Part shown: positions 5,019 through 12,277 of the stretch, in pieces
Layout of the letters: every line of letters begins with the position of its first letter
Numbering within the stretch: position 1 is the first letter of the stretch
Assembly (NCBI GenBank): GCA_002299465.1
Contig: DBNX01000020.1
Location: forward strand, 1 to 20,921
Direction: 5' to 3'
Source of the DNA: Patescibacteria group bacterium UBA661
GTDB taxonomy: Bacteria; Patescibacteriota; Minisyncoccia; Phycocordibacterales; UBA918
DNA: 20,921 nucleotides
Program-made: the position numbers and the translations under genes
Notes under the pieces: model-generated
The model's database searches: none
The model's input: only the letters and a program-made list of their open reading frames with translations
Told to the model about the DNA's origin: nothing

Positions 5019-7256
5019 ATGTCCCGTAAGAAAAAAGTACCAATCGCCACTGAGAGACCGCCGTTGTTTGACGATCTTTCACCCCAAACTAAACAAGCCA
5101 TTAGCGCCGTCTTGCTCGGGGTGCTGGGAGTGTTCCTGCTCTTTTCACTGCTTGGTTACGCTGGGGTGGTGGGTGATGTCACCAGCACCGCGCTCACTTG
5201 GCTATTTGGAAGTGGCGCCTGGCTCGCTCCCCTAGCGTGTCTGTTCTATCTAGTGGCTCTGCTTAGACCCAAAGACGACGAACGTGTGAGTGCGGCTAAA
5301 ATCATTGGCATCTCGCTGTCCTTTGTCGCTCTGCTCTCTCTGCTCTGGATGAACAACGCAGCGTGGGGCGGAAAAGTCGGTTACATCGTAGCTGGTCCAC
5401 TCACTTATCTACTGGAAGCATGGGTGGCTGGAGTGTTTTTGGTGGCTCTCATTCTCATTGGCGTTTTTCTTACTTTCAATACCGGCATAAGTTTGCCTGG
5501 CTTCCTAAAACGTGAAAAAAACGCCACCGCTGATGAGGTAGATGCTGGTGATGAAAATGATGAATTTGGACTCAAGGAGCTTGGTCTCTACACCGACCCC
5601 GCACCAACTGCACCAGAGACACCTAAAGACACTCCGCCCAGCGAACCCTCCACTTCCACCACACTCAAAGAAAAAGTCAGCGCCGCCATCGAGACTGCCG
5701 TCACGGGTGACATTGTGGTCAAGAATTTCAGCGGTCCATACATACCACCAGCCCTCTCTCTTCTTAATAAAGACAAGGGGAAGTCGGTGGCAGGTGATGT
5801 TAAAGCAAACTCGCTCATCATCAAACGCACCCTCAAGGAGTTTGGTATTAACGTCGAGATGGATGCCGTCGAGAGTGGTCCGGCCATCACCCGCTACTCC
5901 CTAAAGCCAGCGCAAGGAGTACGGATTTCGCGTATCGTGGCTCTTTCTCAAGAACTCCAACTTGCTCTCAAGGCCAGCACTATCCGCATTGAAGCGCCGA
6001 TTCCAGGTAAGTCTCTGGTCGGTATCGAAGTGCCTAACGCCGTACGTTCCACCGTTGGACTGGCGTCTGTTCTCAAGCATCCCGAATATACTGATTCCCC
6101 GCGACCGCTTTTGGTCGCCTTGGGTAAAGATGTGGCGAGCGGGGTGCATTTTGCTAATATCGCACGGATGCCCCACGCACTAATTGCTGGTACGACTGGT
6201 TCGGGTAAGTCGGTCACCATTCACAACATTATTGTCTCTCTACTCTTCCGCAACTCCCCCGAACAACTACGCTTCATATTAGTCGACCCAAAACGAGTGG
6301 AATTGACACTTTACGATGGTATTCCGCACTTACTTAGCCCCGTTATCACCGAACCGAAAAAAGCCTTAAAATCACTGGCTTGGGCGGTAAAAGAAATGAG
6401 TCGTCGCTACGATATTTTGCAAGCCGAAGGAGTCCAAGGTCTTGATTTGTACCACCAAAATGTTTACCAGCCCGCCAAAAAAGCGTGGGAGGAGAGAGGG
6501 AGTTTGGAAGAAGAAAAAGACAGTGTTCCCGAACCACTACCCTACATAGTTATCATTCTTGATGAATTGAACGACCTGATGCAAGCCTATCCGCGCGAGC
6601 TGGAAGCCTTAGTCGTGCGTTTGGCGCAGATGAGTCGCGCCGTTGGTATTCACCTGATTCTAGCCACACAACGACCGTCCGTGAATGTCATCACCGGCAC
6701 AATCAAAGCCAACATTCCAACTCGAATCGCACTCAACGTGGCTTCTCAGATTGACTCACGAACTATTATTGACCAAATGGGGGCGGAAAAATTACTCGGG
6801 CAAGGCGATATGCTTTACCTTTCCTCCGACAGTCCGCGTCTGACGCGTATTCAGTCGGCTTTCATTTCTGGCGAAGAAATCAAACGCGTGGTGGCTTACC
6901 TCAAAACCCAAACCGACCTCACGCTCGAAACGATTGATCTCGAAGGCGAGCGTGAAGGTAACGCCAATTCCTTTATGGCTTCGCTTGGAGGTGAAGATGT
7001 CGATACTGACGATGAGCTGTTTGAAGACGCTAAAGCCGCTGTGCTCGAAGCTGGTAAGGCATCGACTTCTTATTTGCAACGCCGACTGCGGATTGGTTAC
7101 TCCCGCGCGGCGCGCTTGGTTGATCTCCTGGAGGAGCAAGGGATAATTGGTCCCGCTGATGGGGCACGTCCGCGTGAGATCCTGGCCGGCAAGACCAGCA
7201 ATAGCTCAGCGGGTGCTAACGAGGACGAAGTGACGACTGACCCTGGCCGGTCTTAA
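5019..7256 (+). CDS. ftsK: DNA translocase FtsK
   Basis: FtsK/SpoIIIE pumps DNA through the closing septum and helps resolve chromosomes at division. The 745-aa protein has about four N-terminal membrane segments (~28-50, 58-82, 93-110, 121-152) and a Pro/Thr-rich linker (~165-215) that is short for the family. The alpha/beta motor has Walker A GTTGSGKS (391-398), Walker B ending LDELNDLM (to 521) and ATQRPSVNVITG. A C-terminal winged-helix gamma domain (~665-723; TSYLQRRLRIGYSRAARLVDLLEEQGIIGP) would read the KOPS-type guide sequences. The frame is open to a GTG at 4956, but that start touches a repeat; the ATG at 5019 follows GAGG (5004-5007) and precedes the expected basic residues (SRKKK). 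Walker B has Asn where DELADLM is usual. It heads a cluster with the Ig-like protein (8-bp gap) and recA. Confidence 0.95.
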   Translation: MSRKKKVPIATERPPLFDDLSPQTKQAISAVLLGVLGVFLLFSLLGYAGVVGDVTSTALTWLFGSGAWLAPLACLFYLVALLRPKDDERVSAAKIIGISLSFVALLSLLWMNNAAWGGKVGYIVAGPLTYLLEAWVAGVFLVALILIGVFLTFNTGISLPGFLKREKNATADEVDAGDENDEFGLKELGLYTDPAPTAPETPKDTPPSEPSTSTTLKEKVSAAIETAVTGDIVVKNFSGPYIPPALSLLNKDKGKSVAGDVKANSLIIKRTLKEFGINVEMDAVESGPAITRYSLKPAQGVRISRIVALSQELQLALKASTIRIEAPIPGKSLVGIEVPNAVRSTVGLASVLKHPEYTDSPRPLLVALGKDVASGVHFANIARMPHALIAGTTGSGKSVTIHNIIVSLLFRNSPEQLRFILVDPKRVELTLYDGIPHLLSPVITEPKKALKSLAWAVKEMSRRYDILQAEGVQGLDLYHQNVYQPAKKAWEERGSLEEEKDSVPEPLPYIVIILDELNDLMQAYPRELEALVVRLAQMSRAVGIHLILATQRPSVNVITGTIKANIPTRIALNVASQIDSRTIIDQMGAEKLLGQGDMLYLSSDSPRLTRIQSAFISGEEIKRVVAYLKTQTDLTLETIDLEGEREGNANSFMASLGGEDVDTDDELFEDAKAAVLEAGKASTSYLQRRLRIGYSRAARLVDLLEEQGIIGPADGARPREILAGKTSNSSAGANEDEVTTDPGRS

Positions 7257-7264
7257 ACCAAGCT

Positions 7265-7636
7265 ATGATAAATCCATTCCGACTAACTTTTCGCACGATA
7301 CTTATTTGGTTTAGTTCTCTCACCCTCATTGCCTTAATTGTCGGCTACATAATATTTCAAGGTCGCTTTCTGATTGCTGGACCGCAGATAGTACTGGCTG
7401 AGGAACCGCCTAGCCACAATAATGTACGGATGTTAACCCTTTCGGGGCAGGCCTTCAACATTACCCATCTCTACCTGAATGGCCGTCAGATATTTACCGA
7501 TGAGGCGGGGCATTTCCGAGAAGCGCTTGTGCTAGAAAACGGTTATACTATAACCACCCTCAAAGCCCGCGACCGCTTTGGTCGGGAAACCCGAGTGGAA
7601 AGATCTTTCGTCTTTACTCCGGCAGCACTGATCTAA
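7265..7636 (+). CDS. Membrane-anchored Ig-like protein between ftsK and recA
   Basis: This 123-aa protein has one N-terminal membrane segment (~13-36: LIWFSSLTLIALIVGYIIF) and a short extracytoplasmic domain. The segment VRMLTLSGQAFNITHLYLNGRQIFTDEAGHF... resembles the small beta-sandwich folds (Glucodextranase B-like / Ig-like) that CPR genomes often attach to single membrane anchors. No catalytic residues are visible. It begins 8 bp after the ftsK stop and ends 21 bp before recA, so it is probably cotranscribed with both. Its function is unknown. A role at the envelope near the division septum is only a guess from its position. The start codon is the first ATG in frame and places the basic residues before the membrane helix as expected. 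Confidence 0.7.
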   Translation: MINPFRLTFRTILIWFSSLTLIALIVGYIIFQGRFLIAGPQIVLAEEPPSHNNVRMLTLSGQAFNITHLYLNGRQIFTDEAGHFREALVLENGYTITTLKARDRFGRETRVERSFVFTPAALI

Positions 7637-7657
7637 ATTAAACACTAACGATAAACT

Positions 7658-8791
7658 ATGGCTATGGCAAAAAAATCAACCAAAAGTAATTCTGAGACGA
7701 AAAAAGGAGCAACGGGGGTGGCTAGTATCGAAGAGACTCTACGCGCCATCAAAACTAAGTTTGGAAACGATGCGATTATGACTTTAGACGAGAGTAAGCG
7801 GGTGGATGTAGACGCCATCTCGTCTGGTTCGATTGGTCTTGATGATGCGCTTGGGATTGGTGGCTTCCCGCGCGGACGCATTATTGAAATTTTTGGTCCA
7901 GAATCCTCTGGTAAAACTACCCTCTCTCTCCACGCTGTCGCGGAAGCACAAAAACTCGGCGGAATTTGTGCCTTCATTGATGCTGAGCACGCGATGGACC
8001 CCGAATACGCTCGCAACATCGGTGTGAAGCTAGACGAGTTACTTATCTCCCAACCCGATAATGGTGAGCAGGCGCTGGAGATTGTGGAATCATTGGTCCG
8101 TTCGGGTAAGATTGATGTAATTGTGATTGACTCGGTGGCGGCTCTCACTCCGCGTGATGAAATCGAGGGTGAAATGGGTGCGCACCATGTCGGCAAACAA
8201 GCTCGCTTGATGAGCCAGGCCTTACGTAAACTGACTGGTATTGTAGCCAAGAGCAAGACGGTAGTGATTTTTATCAACCAAATTCGGATGCAAGTCGGGG
8301 TAATGTTTGGCAATCCCGAGACCACACCGGGTGGTAAGGCACTTAAGTTTTATACTTCCGTACGTTTAGACATCCGTCGCATCGCCCAAATTAAAAAAGG
8401 CGAGGAAGTCGTGGGTGGTCGACACCGCGTAAAAGTCGTAAAAAATAAAGTCGCCTCCCCCTTCCGAGCCACGGAATTTGACCTTATTTATGGTGAAGGT
8501 ATTAGCCGTGAGGGTGAATTGCTAGCGCTCGGCGAAAAATACGGATTTATTAAAAAATCGGGGGCGTCTTACTCATTCCTGCCGCCGGGTGGCGATGAGA
8601 GTACCGAAGTCAAGCTCGGACGCGGCTATGATGCCGCTCGCACTTTCCTGCGTGATAACCCTAAAGTACAAAAAGAATTGCTGGAATATATTCGCCAATC
8701 ACTCAAAGACGATGCGCGCGCGGCTGCTACTGGCGGGGGCGTGACTAGCACCGCGGCCGAAACCGCTTCGGATGATGGTGGCGGGGAGTAA
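7658..8791 (+). CDS. recA: Recombinase RecA
   Basis: RecA forms filaments on single-stranded DNA, drives strand exchange and triggers LexA-type self-cleavage. The 377-aa protein is of normal length. It has Walker A GPESSGKT (80-87), FIDAEHAMDPEYARNIGV, Walker B-type VIVIDSVAALTPRDEIEGEMGA, the loop 2 region FGNPETTPGGKALKFY, and the C-terminal domain FDLIYGEGISREGELLALGEKYG. The tail is Ala/Gly-rich and acidic (ending DDGGGE), as usual for RecA. No intein or truncation is seen. Two starts are possible, ATG 7658 or ATG 7664 (MAMAKK); neither has a clear Shine-Dalgarno. It is the third gene of the ftsK cluster and converges on the small membrane-protein gene at 8817. No LexA-like box is evident upstream. 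Confidence 0.97.
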   Translation: MAMAKKSTKSNSETKKGATGVASIEETLRAIKTKFGNDAIMTLDESKRVDVDAISSGSIGLDDALGIGGFPRGRIIEIFGPESSGKTTLSLHAVAEAQKLGGICAFIDAEHAMDPEYARNIGVKLDELLISQPDNGEQALEIVESLVRSGKIDVIVIDSVAALTPRDEIEGEMGAHHVGKQARLMSQALRKLTGIVAKSKTVVIFINQIRMQVGVMFGNPETTPGGKALKFYTSVRLDIRRIAQIKKGEEVVGGRHRVKVVKNKVASPFRATEFDLIYGEGISREGELLALGEKYGFIKKSGASYSFLPPGGDESTEVKLGRGYDAARTFLRDNPKVQKELLEYIRQSLKDDARAAATGGGVTSTAAETASDDGGGE

Positions 8792-8798
8792 TTCTACC

Positions 8799-8812
8799 TA
8801 GGGTCTACCCTA
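8799..8812 (+). terminator. Weak hairpin between convergent recA and membrane gene
   Basis: TAGGG and CCCTA pair around TCTA just after the recA stop. There is no T tract, so termination activity is uncertain. Confidence 0.3.
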
Positions 8813-8816
8813 AAAT

Positions 8817-9200
8817 CTAAGCAGGTTTCTTTGCACTCAGCCGAATAAACTTAAACCGCGGAGAGGCAAAAAAGACAGTAATGAAGTGGCGTGTCACTAA
8901 AGCGGCAGCTATAATAAAGGCAATAAACACCAGTGCGGTCATAGTTTCACCGTTAGAAAAGGCACCAAAGAAAGCCGACCAAGCAAACTGTGGTGTCTCC
9001 CGTGCTGGTAGAGCCAAAAAGTTGTTAATTATGCTCGCCACGTGTAACCAATTAGCTAGCAGTAAGGTAACTCCGCCCAGAAACATCCCTTGCCAAAAAA
9101 TAGGAACGCTGACTAGTGAAAGCGCGTAACTGTAGTATACGCGACGCATAATCTGTCGTCTTAGTGACGGTGTGTGAAAAATAAGGCTAATGTGTTTCAT
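8817..9200 (-). CDS. Small membrane protein downstream of sigma factor
   Basis: The 127-aa protein has a basic N-terminus (SLRRQIMRRVYYSYAL) and two clear membrane segments: ~28-52 (SLVSVPIFWQGMFLGGVTLLLANWL) and ~88-112 (MTALVFIAFIIAAALVTRHF). A weaker hydrophobic stretch lies between them (AWSAFFGAF). The C-terminus is basic (RFKFIRLSAKKPA). I recognise no family. It starts 39 bp after the sigma-factor gene, so the two may form an operon, the position where an anti-sigma factor often lies. However, there is no cytoplasmic zinc-finger or ASD-like domain that would support that role. A TATAAT at 9217-9212 on the same strand could also give it its own transcript with a leader of only a few bases. 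Confidence 0.65.
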   Translation of the reverse strand: MKHISLIFHTPSLRRQIMRRVYYSYALSLVSVPIFWQGMFLGGVTLLLANWLHVASIINNFLALPARETPQFAWSAFFGAFSNGETMTALVFIAFIIAAALVTRHFITVFFASPRFKFIRLSAKKPA

Positions 9201-9211
9201 GCTCTACAACT

Positions 9212-9217
9212 ATTATA
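9212..9217 (-). promoter_or_regulatory. Possible -10 of small membrane gene
   Basis: An exact TATAAT lies 11 nt before the ATG at 9200, implying a leader of only a few bases if used. No good -35 is seen. Confidence 0.35.
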
Positions 9218-9239
9218 ACTACACTGATGACTAAAAAGG

Positions 9240-9827
9240 TTACTTAAACACTTTTAGCTCAGTATCGTTGCTCTCTTTACGAAAAGCTGCTTTTGCTCGA
9301 TGGATGCGAGTTTTGATGGTGCCGACATTCTCACCCGTTTGCTTGGCAATATCATCATGCGACCAACGTTCGAGATAATGTAAACGCAAGACCAACGCAA
9401 AATGCCCAGGCAAACGCGCCAAGATACGCTCGACGGCATCTTTTTCCTCATTCAACAAGCGGGGTTCATTTTCGCTAATTAGTTGCTCAAATTCAGGATC
9501 AAAGACAATAAAACGCTCGCCTTCTTTGACTAATTTCTGGTAACGGGTGAAGGTGGTGTTCAATAAGATGCGGTACGCCCAGGAAGAAAATTGCGCCCCG
9601 CTTTGGGGAGTAAAGGTGTGGGCGTTGATGTAAATCTTGGCGAAGGTATCCAGCACCACTTCCTCTACATCACGCGAGTCCCGTAAAATCCCGCGCACTT
9701 TACGCAGAAAAGCAGCTTCGTAACGGTCCACCAAAAAGACGAACAGCCACGGCTCGTTTATCGAACGCCGAAGAATCTCTTCATCAGTAAACTGAGAGCG
9801 ATCGGGATTATTTGTCAGCTCGTGCAT
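9240..9827 (-). CDS. ECF-type RNA polymerase sigma factor
   Basis: This 195-aa sigma-70 family factor has only regions 2 and 4, as in the extracytoplasmic-function group. Region 2 spans ~24-95 (WLFVFLVDRYEAAFLRKVRGILRD, then RDVEEVVLDTFAKIYINAHTF and FSSWAYRILLNTTFTRYQK). Region 4 spans ~128-185 (RILARLPGHFALVLRLHYLERWSHDDIAKQTGENVGTIKTRIHRAK), with the helix-turn-helix that contacts the -35 element. It would direct RNA polymerase to a separate promoter set. A minus-strand extended -10 (TGCTATAAT, 9865-9857) lies 29 bp upstream. A small membrane protein follows and could be a partner. The upstream region is shared with the divergent efp gene. Which genes it controls cannot be told from this window. 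Confidence 0.9.
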   Translation of the reverse strand: MHELTNNPDRSQFTDEEILRRSINEPWLFVFLVDRYEAAFLRKVRGILRDSRDVEEVVLDTFAKIYINAHTFTPQSGAQFSSWAYRILLNTTFTRYQKLVKEGERFIVFDPEFEQLISENEPRLLNEEKDAVERILARLPGHFALVLRLHYLERWSHDDIAKQTGENVGTIKTRIHRAKAAFRKESNDTELKVFK

Positions 9828-9856
9828 ATATGGTAGTATCTTTGAGCTTCAAAAGC

Positions 9857-9865
9857 ATTATAGCA
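9857..9865 (-). promoter_or_regulatory. Extended -10 promoter of sigma-factor gene
   Basis: TGCTATAAT on the minus strand, 29 bp before the ATG. The site lies in the short divergent region shared with efp. Confidence 0.5.
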
Positions 9866-9882
9866 TTTTAACTATTTTATTT

Positions 9883-10458
9883 ATGGCAGTCCTCTCTTAT
9901 AACGAAATAACCTTAAAAAAAGTAATCATTTTTAATAACGAACCCCACTTAGTGCTGTCCTCACACGTTTTTAGAAAACAAAAACGTAAGCCAGTCAATA
10001 ACACTAAACTAAAGAGTTTGGTGAGTGGTCGTGTCGTTGAAAATACTTTTCATATGAACGAAACGGCGGAAGAAGCTGATTTGGAAAGTAAAAATATTAC
10101 TTTCATCTACCGCAAACCAGCTGAGTACTGGTTCCACACTACTGGCAAACCGGCGGAGCGCTTTTCCCTATCAGAAGATTTGGTTGGAGCGGCTGGCAAA
10201 TTTATCAAAGAACGCTCCGAACTTAAAGCCCTTGTCTACAATGATGAAATTATTGGTGTTACCATTCCGATAAAAATTGAACTGAAAGTCAGCGAAACTG
10301 TCGATGCCGTAAAAGGCAACACTTCTGGCGGCGCTCTCAAGGAAGCGACTCTTGAGACTGGCGCGCGCGTAATGGTGCCGATGTTCATCAACCAAGGTGA
10401 TGTCATCGCTATTAATACTGAATCGGGTGATTATTCGGAACGAATTGAGAAGGCATAA
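9883..10458 (+). CDS. efp: Elongation factor P
   Basis: EF-P binds ribosomes stalled on polyproline and promotes peptide bond formation. The 191-aa protein has the three expected domains: KOW-like (1-65), central OB (66-130) and C-terminal OB (131-191; GNTSGGALKEATLETGARVMVPMFINQGDVIAINTESGDYSER matches the family signature). Counting from Met1, the lysine that carries the modification in E. coli (Lys34) is still lysine. However, the usual PGKG loop is KQKR, followed by KPVNNTKLKSL. Such a tip may be used unmodified or modified by another route; no EpmA/EarP/YmfI gene is visible here. No Shine-Dalgarno precedes the ATG. A hairpin at 10475-10505 ends the gene. Confidence 0.95.
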   Translation: MAVLSYNEITLKKVIIFNNEPHLVLSSHVFRKQKRKPVNNTKLKSLVSGRVVENTFHMNETAEEADLESKNITFIYRKPAEYWFHTTGKPAERFSLSEDLVGAAGKFIKERSELKALVYNDEIIGVTIPIKIELKVSETVDAVKGNTSGGALKEATLETGARVMVPMFINQGDVIAINTESGDYSERIEKA

Positions 10459-10474
10459 TTAAAAGGAGATGGAG

Positions 10475-10506
10475 AAGCCGCGACACACTGCGTGTGTCGC
10501 GGCTTT
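10475..10506 (+). terminator. Terminator hairpin after efp
   Basis: A 14-bp perfect stem (10475-10488 with 10492-10505) closes a TGC loop 16 bp after the efp stop. The T tract is short (TTT), so efficiency is uncertain. It also lies at the 3' end of the convergent 68-aa gene. Confidence 0.7.
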
Positions 10507-10516
10507 CGGTTGACTC

Positions 10517-10723
10517 TTACTCGAGCGAACCAGGATTGGTGGGTGGGGGTTGTTTTTTGTTTCGCAAACACCGTTGTTCCTCGTCGTAAGCATCGTGCAT
10601 TTCACCGATGCGAAGTTGTTCTTGTCGCCGTTTTTGGCAACGCCAACGCCATCTTTGCCAAAGCCACCACGGTATAAACAAAATATAAACTCCCACCGAC
10701 CCAATGGCTCGAAAATACTTCAT
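10517..10723 (-). CDS. 68-aa single-pass membrane microprotein
   Basis: This short gene is supported mainly by a strong Shine-Dalgarno: AAAGGAGT at 10739-10732, 8-9 nt before the ATG at 10723. The protein has one hydrophobic, Trp-rich segment (~8-25: SVGVYILFIPWWLWQRW) followed by a strongly basic stretch (RWRWRCQKRRQ) and a polar tail rich in Glu, Lys and Pro. This suggests a single-pass inner-membrane protein with a cytoplasmic tail. No family is recognised. It lies downstream of rpsR in the same direction but beyond a 22-bp hairpin, and converges on efp. Overlapping open frames on both strands are weaker because they lack a ribosome-binding site. Coding is likely but not certain. Confidence 0.6.
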   Translation of the reverse strand: MKYFRAIGSVGVYILFIPWWLWQRWRWRCQKRRQEQLRIGEMHDAYDEEQRCLRNKKQPPPTNPGSLE

Positions 10724-10731
10724 TACCGTTT

Positions 10732-10739
10732 ACTCCTTT
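10732..10739 (-). promoter_or_regulatory. Strong ribosome-binding site of 68-aa gene
   Basis: AAAGGAGT on the minus strand, 8 nt from the ATG at 10723, is the best Shine-Dalgarno in the window and is the main support for this gene. Confidence 0.65.
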
Positions 10740-10774
10740 CTTTACAAGACCGAGGTTAATTTTATCATAGTTTA

Positions 10775-10821
10775 CAAGACACCGCCCGCAACAACCGAGG
10801 GTTGTTGCGGGCGGTGTCTTG
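10775..10821. terminator. 22-bp perfect hairpin after rpsR
   Basis: The arms 10775-10796 and 10800-10821 pair perfectly around a GAG loop. The hairpin starts 25 bp past the rpsR stop on the minus strand. No T tract follows on either strand, so it may stop transcription by another route or protect the 3' end. Confidence 0.6.
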
Positions 10822-10846
10822 ATTAAAGCATTAGCCGAGACCTCTT

Positions 10847-11056
10847 TTAGTGCTGAATATAAGGCAGTAAAGCCATAAAGCGGGCGCGCTTTATGGCGCG
10901 GGCGGTATCGCGTTGGGCCTTGGCTGAAAAACCAGTGCGGCGGCGATTCATAATGCGAGCGTGGGGGTTAATCTGCGAACTAAGTCGTGTAATATCTTTA
11001 TAATCGATATGCTCGATGGTTGTTTTTTTGTGTAGATTATGGGTAGTTTGTTCCAT
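10847..11056 (-). CDS. rpsR: Small-subunit ribosomal protein S18
   Basis: S18 binds S6 on the platform of the 30S subunit. The 69-aa protein shows the family core IDYKDITRLSSQINPHARIMNRRRTGFSAKAQRDTARAIKRARFMALLPY, close to the standard length. No zinc-binding cysteines are present, so it is the C-minus form. It is the last gene of the conserved rpsF-ssb-rpsR cluster, 63 bp after ssb. That gap contains an imperfect hairpin (11083-11112). The ATG at 11056 has no strong Shine-Dalgarno. Confidence 0.95.
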   Translation of the reverse strand: MEQTTHNLHKKTTIEHIDYKDITRLSSQINPHARIMNRRRTGFSAKAQRDTARAIKRARFMALLPYIQH

Positions 11057-11082
11057 ATTTGTAAGACTTCATTTCTAATAAA

Positions 11083-11112
11083 CAGACTGGGCGGTAAAAA
11101 GCCTGCGGTCTG
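11083..11112 (-). promoter_or_regulatory. Hairpin in ssb-rpsR gap
   Basis: On the RNA, CAGAC pairs with GUCUG. An internal loop with CCG leads to a short GGC/GCC stem. It lies 27 nt before rpsR. S6:S18 complexes are known to bind CCG-containing structures in their own mRNA; that this is such a site is conjecture. Confidence 0.3.
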
Positions 11113-11119
11113 ATAATTC

Positions 11120-11551
11120 CTAAAAAGGTATATCCTCTGGGTTAATCGTCTCCTCCGGGTAATCAGGCAAAGCTGACTCACGGTTGTCGGTAGCGGTGGT
11201 GTTTTGACTGCCGCTACCGGCGCCACTTACCTTCGGTCCGAATTGCACTCGCTCGGCAACAATTTCAGTGCGATATTGTTTAACACCGTCCTTCTCCCAA
11301 CTTCGTGTTTGTAGACGACCTTCAACATAGGTGCTACTTCCCTTGCTAAGGTATTTGGCGCAAATTTCAGCCTGCTTACCAAAGACAACAATGTTATGGT
11401 AATCTACCGATTCTTGGCGCTTACCATCTCGATCATTGTAGACACGATTGGTGGCTAATGAGAACGAACAGACAGACATCCCGCTCGGTAACGCCTTGTT
11501 TTCAGGGTCGCGCGTTAGATTGCCGTAAATCATCGCTTTGTTGAGATACAT
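11120..11551 (-). CDS. ssb: Single-stranded DNA-binding protein
   Basis: SSB coats single-stranded DNA during replication and repair and recruits partners through its C-terminus. The 143-aa protein has an OB fold at ~1-105 (MYLNKAMIYGNLTRDPE, VCSFSLATNRVY, VDYHNIVVFGKQAEICAKYLSKGSSTYVEGRLQTRSW). A short Gly/Ser/Thr linker leads to the acidic tip ending NPEDIPF, which matches the partner-docking motif DDIPF. It lies between rpsF and rpsR, the usual order in bacteria, with 45 and 63 bp gaps. AGG at about 10 nt before the ATG may serve as a weak ribosome-binding site. Confidence 0.96.
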   Translation of the reverse strand: MYLNKAMIYGNLTRDPENKALPSGMSVCSFSLATNRVYNDRDGKRQESVDYHNIVVFGKQAEICAKYLSKGSSTYVEGRLQTRSWEKDGVKQYRTEIVAERVQFGPKVSGAGSGSQNTTATDNRESALPDYPEETINPEDIPF

Positions 11552-11596
11552 AATTTATTTGCCTAAAGTTAATCTATTATGTGTCTAGTATAACTC

Positions 11597-12142
11597 TTAC
11601 TTAGCGGCTTCGCTATCAACTGTCGGCGGTAGTTCACTAACTTCTTCCGTCTCTATCTCTACCTCCCCTTCACCCTTCTCGATTGCCTCTCCCAACTCTT
11701 CTAAGTCAACTTCCGCAATCGTCTCCACTTTGCGGTGGGCAATTGATTCGTGGAAATTTAGCGGATTGGCTTCCTCCACCTTAGTTAACTTAATGAGCAA
11801 ATGTCGCAATAGCGATTTTTCAGCCGCTAACTCCTCGCTGAGAGCCGTGAGCGCATCGCCCCCAAGACGAAAACGCACCCAACCGAAATAAGCGCTCGCA
11901 AACTTGCGATTTTTGCCTTCTAAATATTTTTCAATCTCATACGCAAGATCAAAACGTTGCGGTGTCTCCTCAGCAAAGATTTGACCTCCGGCCTTGGTAA
12001 TGTGGTCTTTGAGCGAAGCAAAAACCGCTGGTACTTCCCCTTCAGCAATCGTTGGAAGAATGTGGAAGGCAAATTCGTAGGCAGAGAGCTCTCGCTCTAC
12101 CGCTACCACCGCCTCGACTGCTGGCATTTTTGGATCTGACAT
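11597..12142 (-). CDS. rpsF: Small-subunit ribosomal protein S6
   Basis: S6 pairs with S18 on the 30S platform. The core (residues ~20-120) is a ferredoxin-like fold: YEFAFHILPTIAEGEVPAVFASLKDHITKAGGQIFAEETPQRFDLAYEIEKYLEGKNRKFASAYFGWVRF. At 181 aa the protein is longer than the usual ~95-130. It has ~18 extra N-terminal residues and an acidic C-terminal tail (EELGEAIEKGEGEVEIETEEVSE). In E. coli S6 also carries C-terminal glutamates; here they are encoded within a longer tail. It is the first gene of rpsF-ssb-rpsR. The upstream region (12143-12240) contains a hairpin and a 9-bp direct repeat and may form a regulatory leader. The identity rests on the fold pattern and on the neighbours. Confidence 0.88.
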   Translation of the reverse strand: MSDPKMPAVEAVVAVERELSAYEFAFHILPTIAEGEVPAVFASLKDHITKAGGQIFAEETPQRFDLAYEIEKYLEGKNRKFASAYFGWVRFRLGGDALTALSEELAAEKSLLRHLLIKLTKVEEANPLNFHESIAHRKVETIAEVDLEELGEAIEKGEGEVEIETEEVSELPPTVDSEAAK

Positions 12143-12194
12143 TTATACAGAACTTAATTTTTTAATAACGGTGCTACCTTACCACAGAAAACTC

Positions 12195-12209
12195 CCTGCT
12201 TCAAGCAGG
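12195..12209. other. Hairpin between rpsF and the carboxypeptidase gene
   Basis: CCTGCT and AGCAGG pair around TCA and are flanked by a direct repeat AGAAAACTC (12186-12194 and 12225-12233). On the minus strand it would lie in the rpsF leader. Confidence 0.4.
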
Positions 12210-12262
12210 CTCGTCCCTTCCAGAAGAAAACTCTCCGTACAATGCCGTGTCGGCAGGTAACG

Positions 12263-12271
12263 TGTTATGAT
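12263..12271 (+). promoter_or_regulatory. Extended -10, leaderless start of carboxypeptidase gene
   Basis: TGTTATGAT ends 6 nt before the ATG at 12278, so transcription should begin at or next to the start codon. No -35 is recognisable. Confidence 0.5.
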
Positions 12272-12277
12272 GTCAGA

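Noticed and set aside
10459..10759. Alternative open frames overlapping the 68-aa gene on both strands
   Set aside because: None has a ribosome-binding site or a sensible membrane or domain pattern; the chosen frame has AAAGGAGT at good spacing.
12242..12277. Upstream ATG start for the carboxypeptidase
   Set aside because: It lies before the extended -10 element, adds a 12-residue segment with two cysteines, and has no ribosome-binding site.
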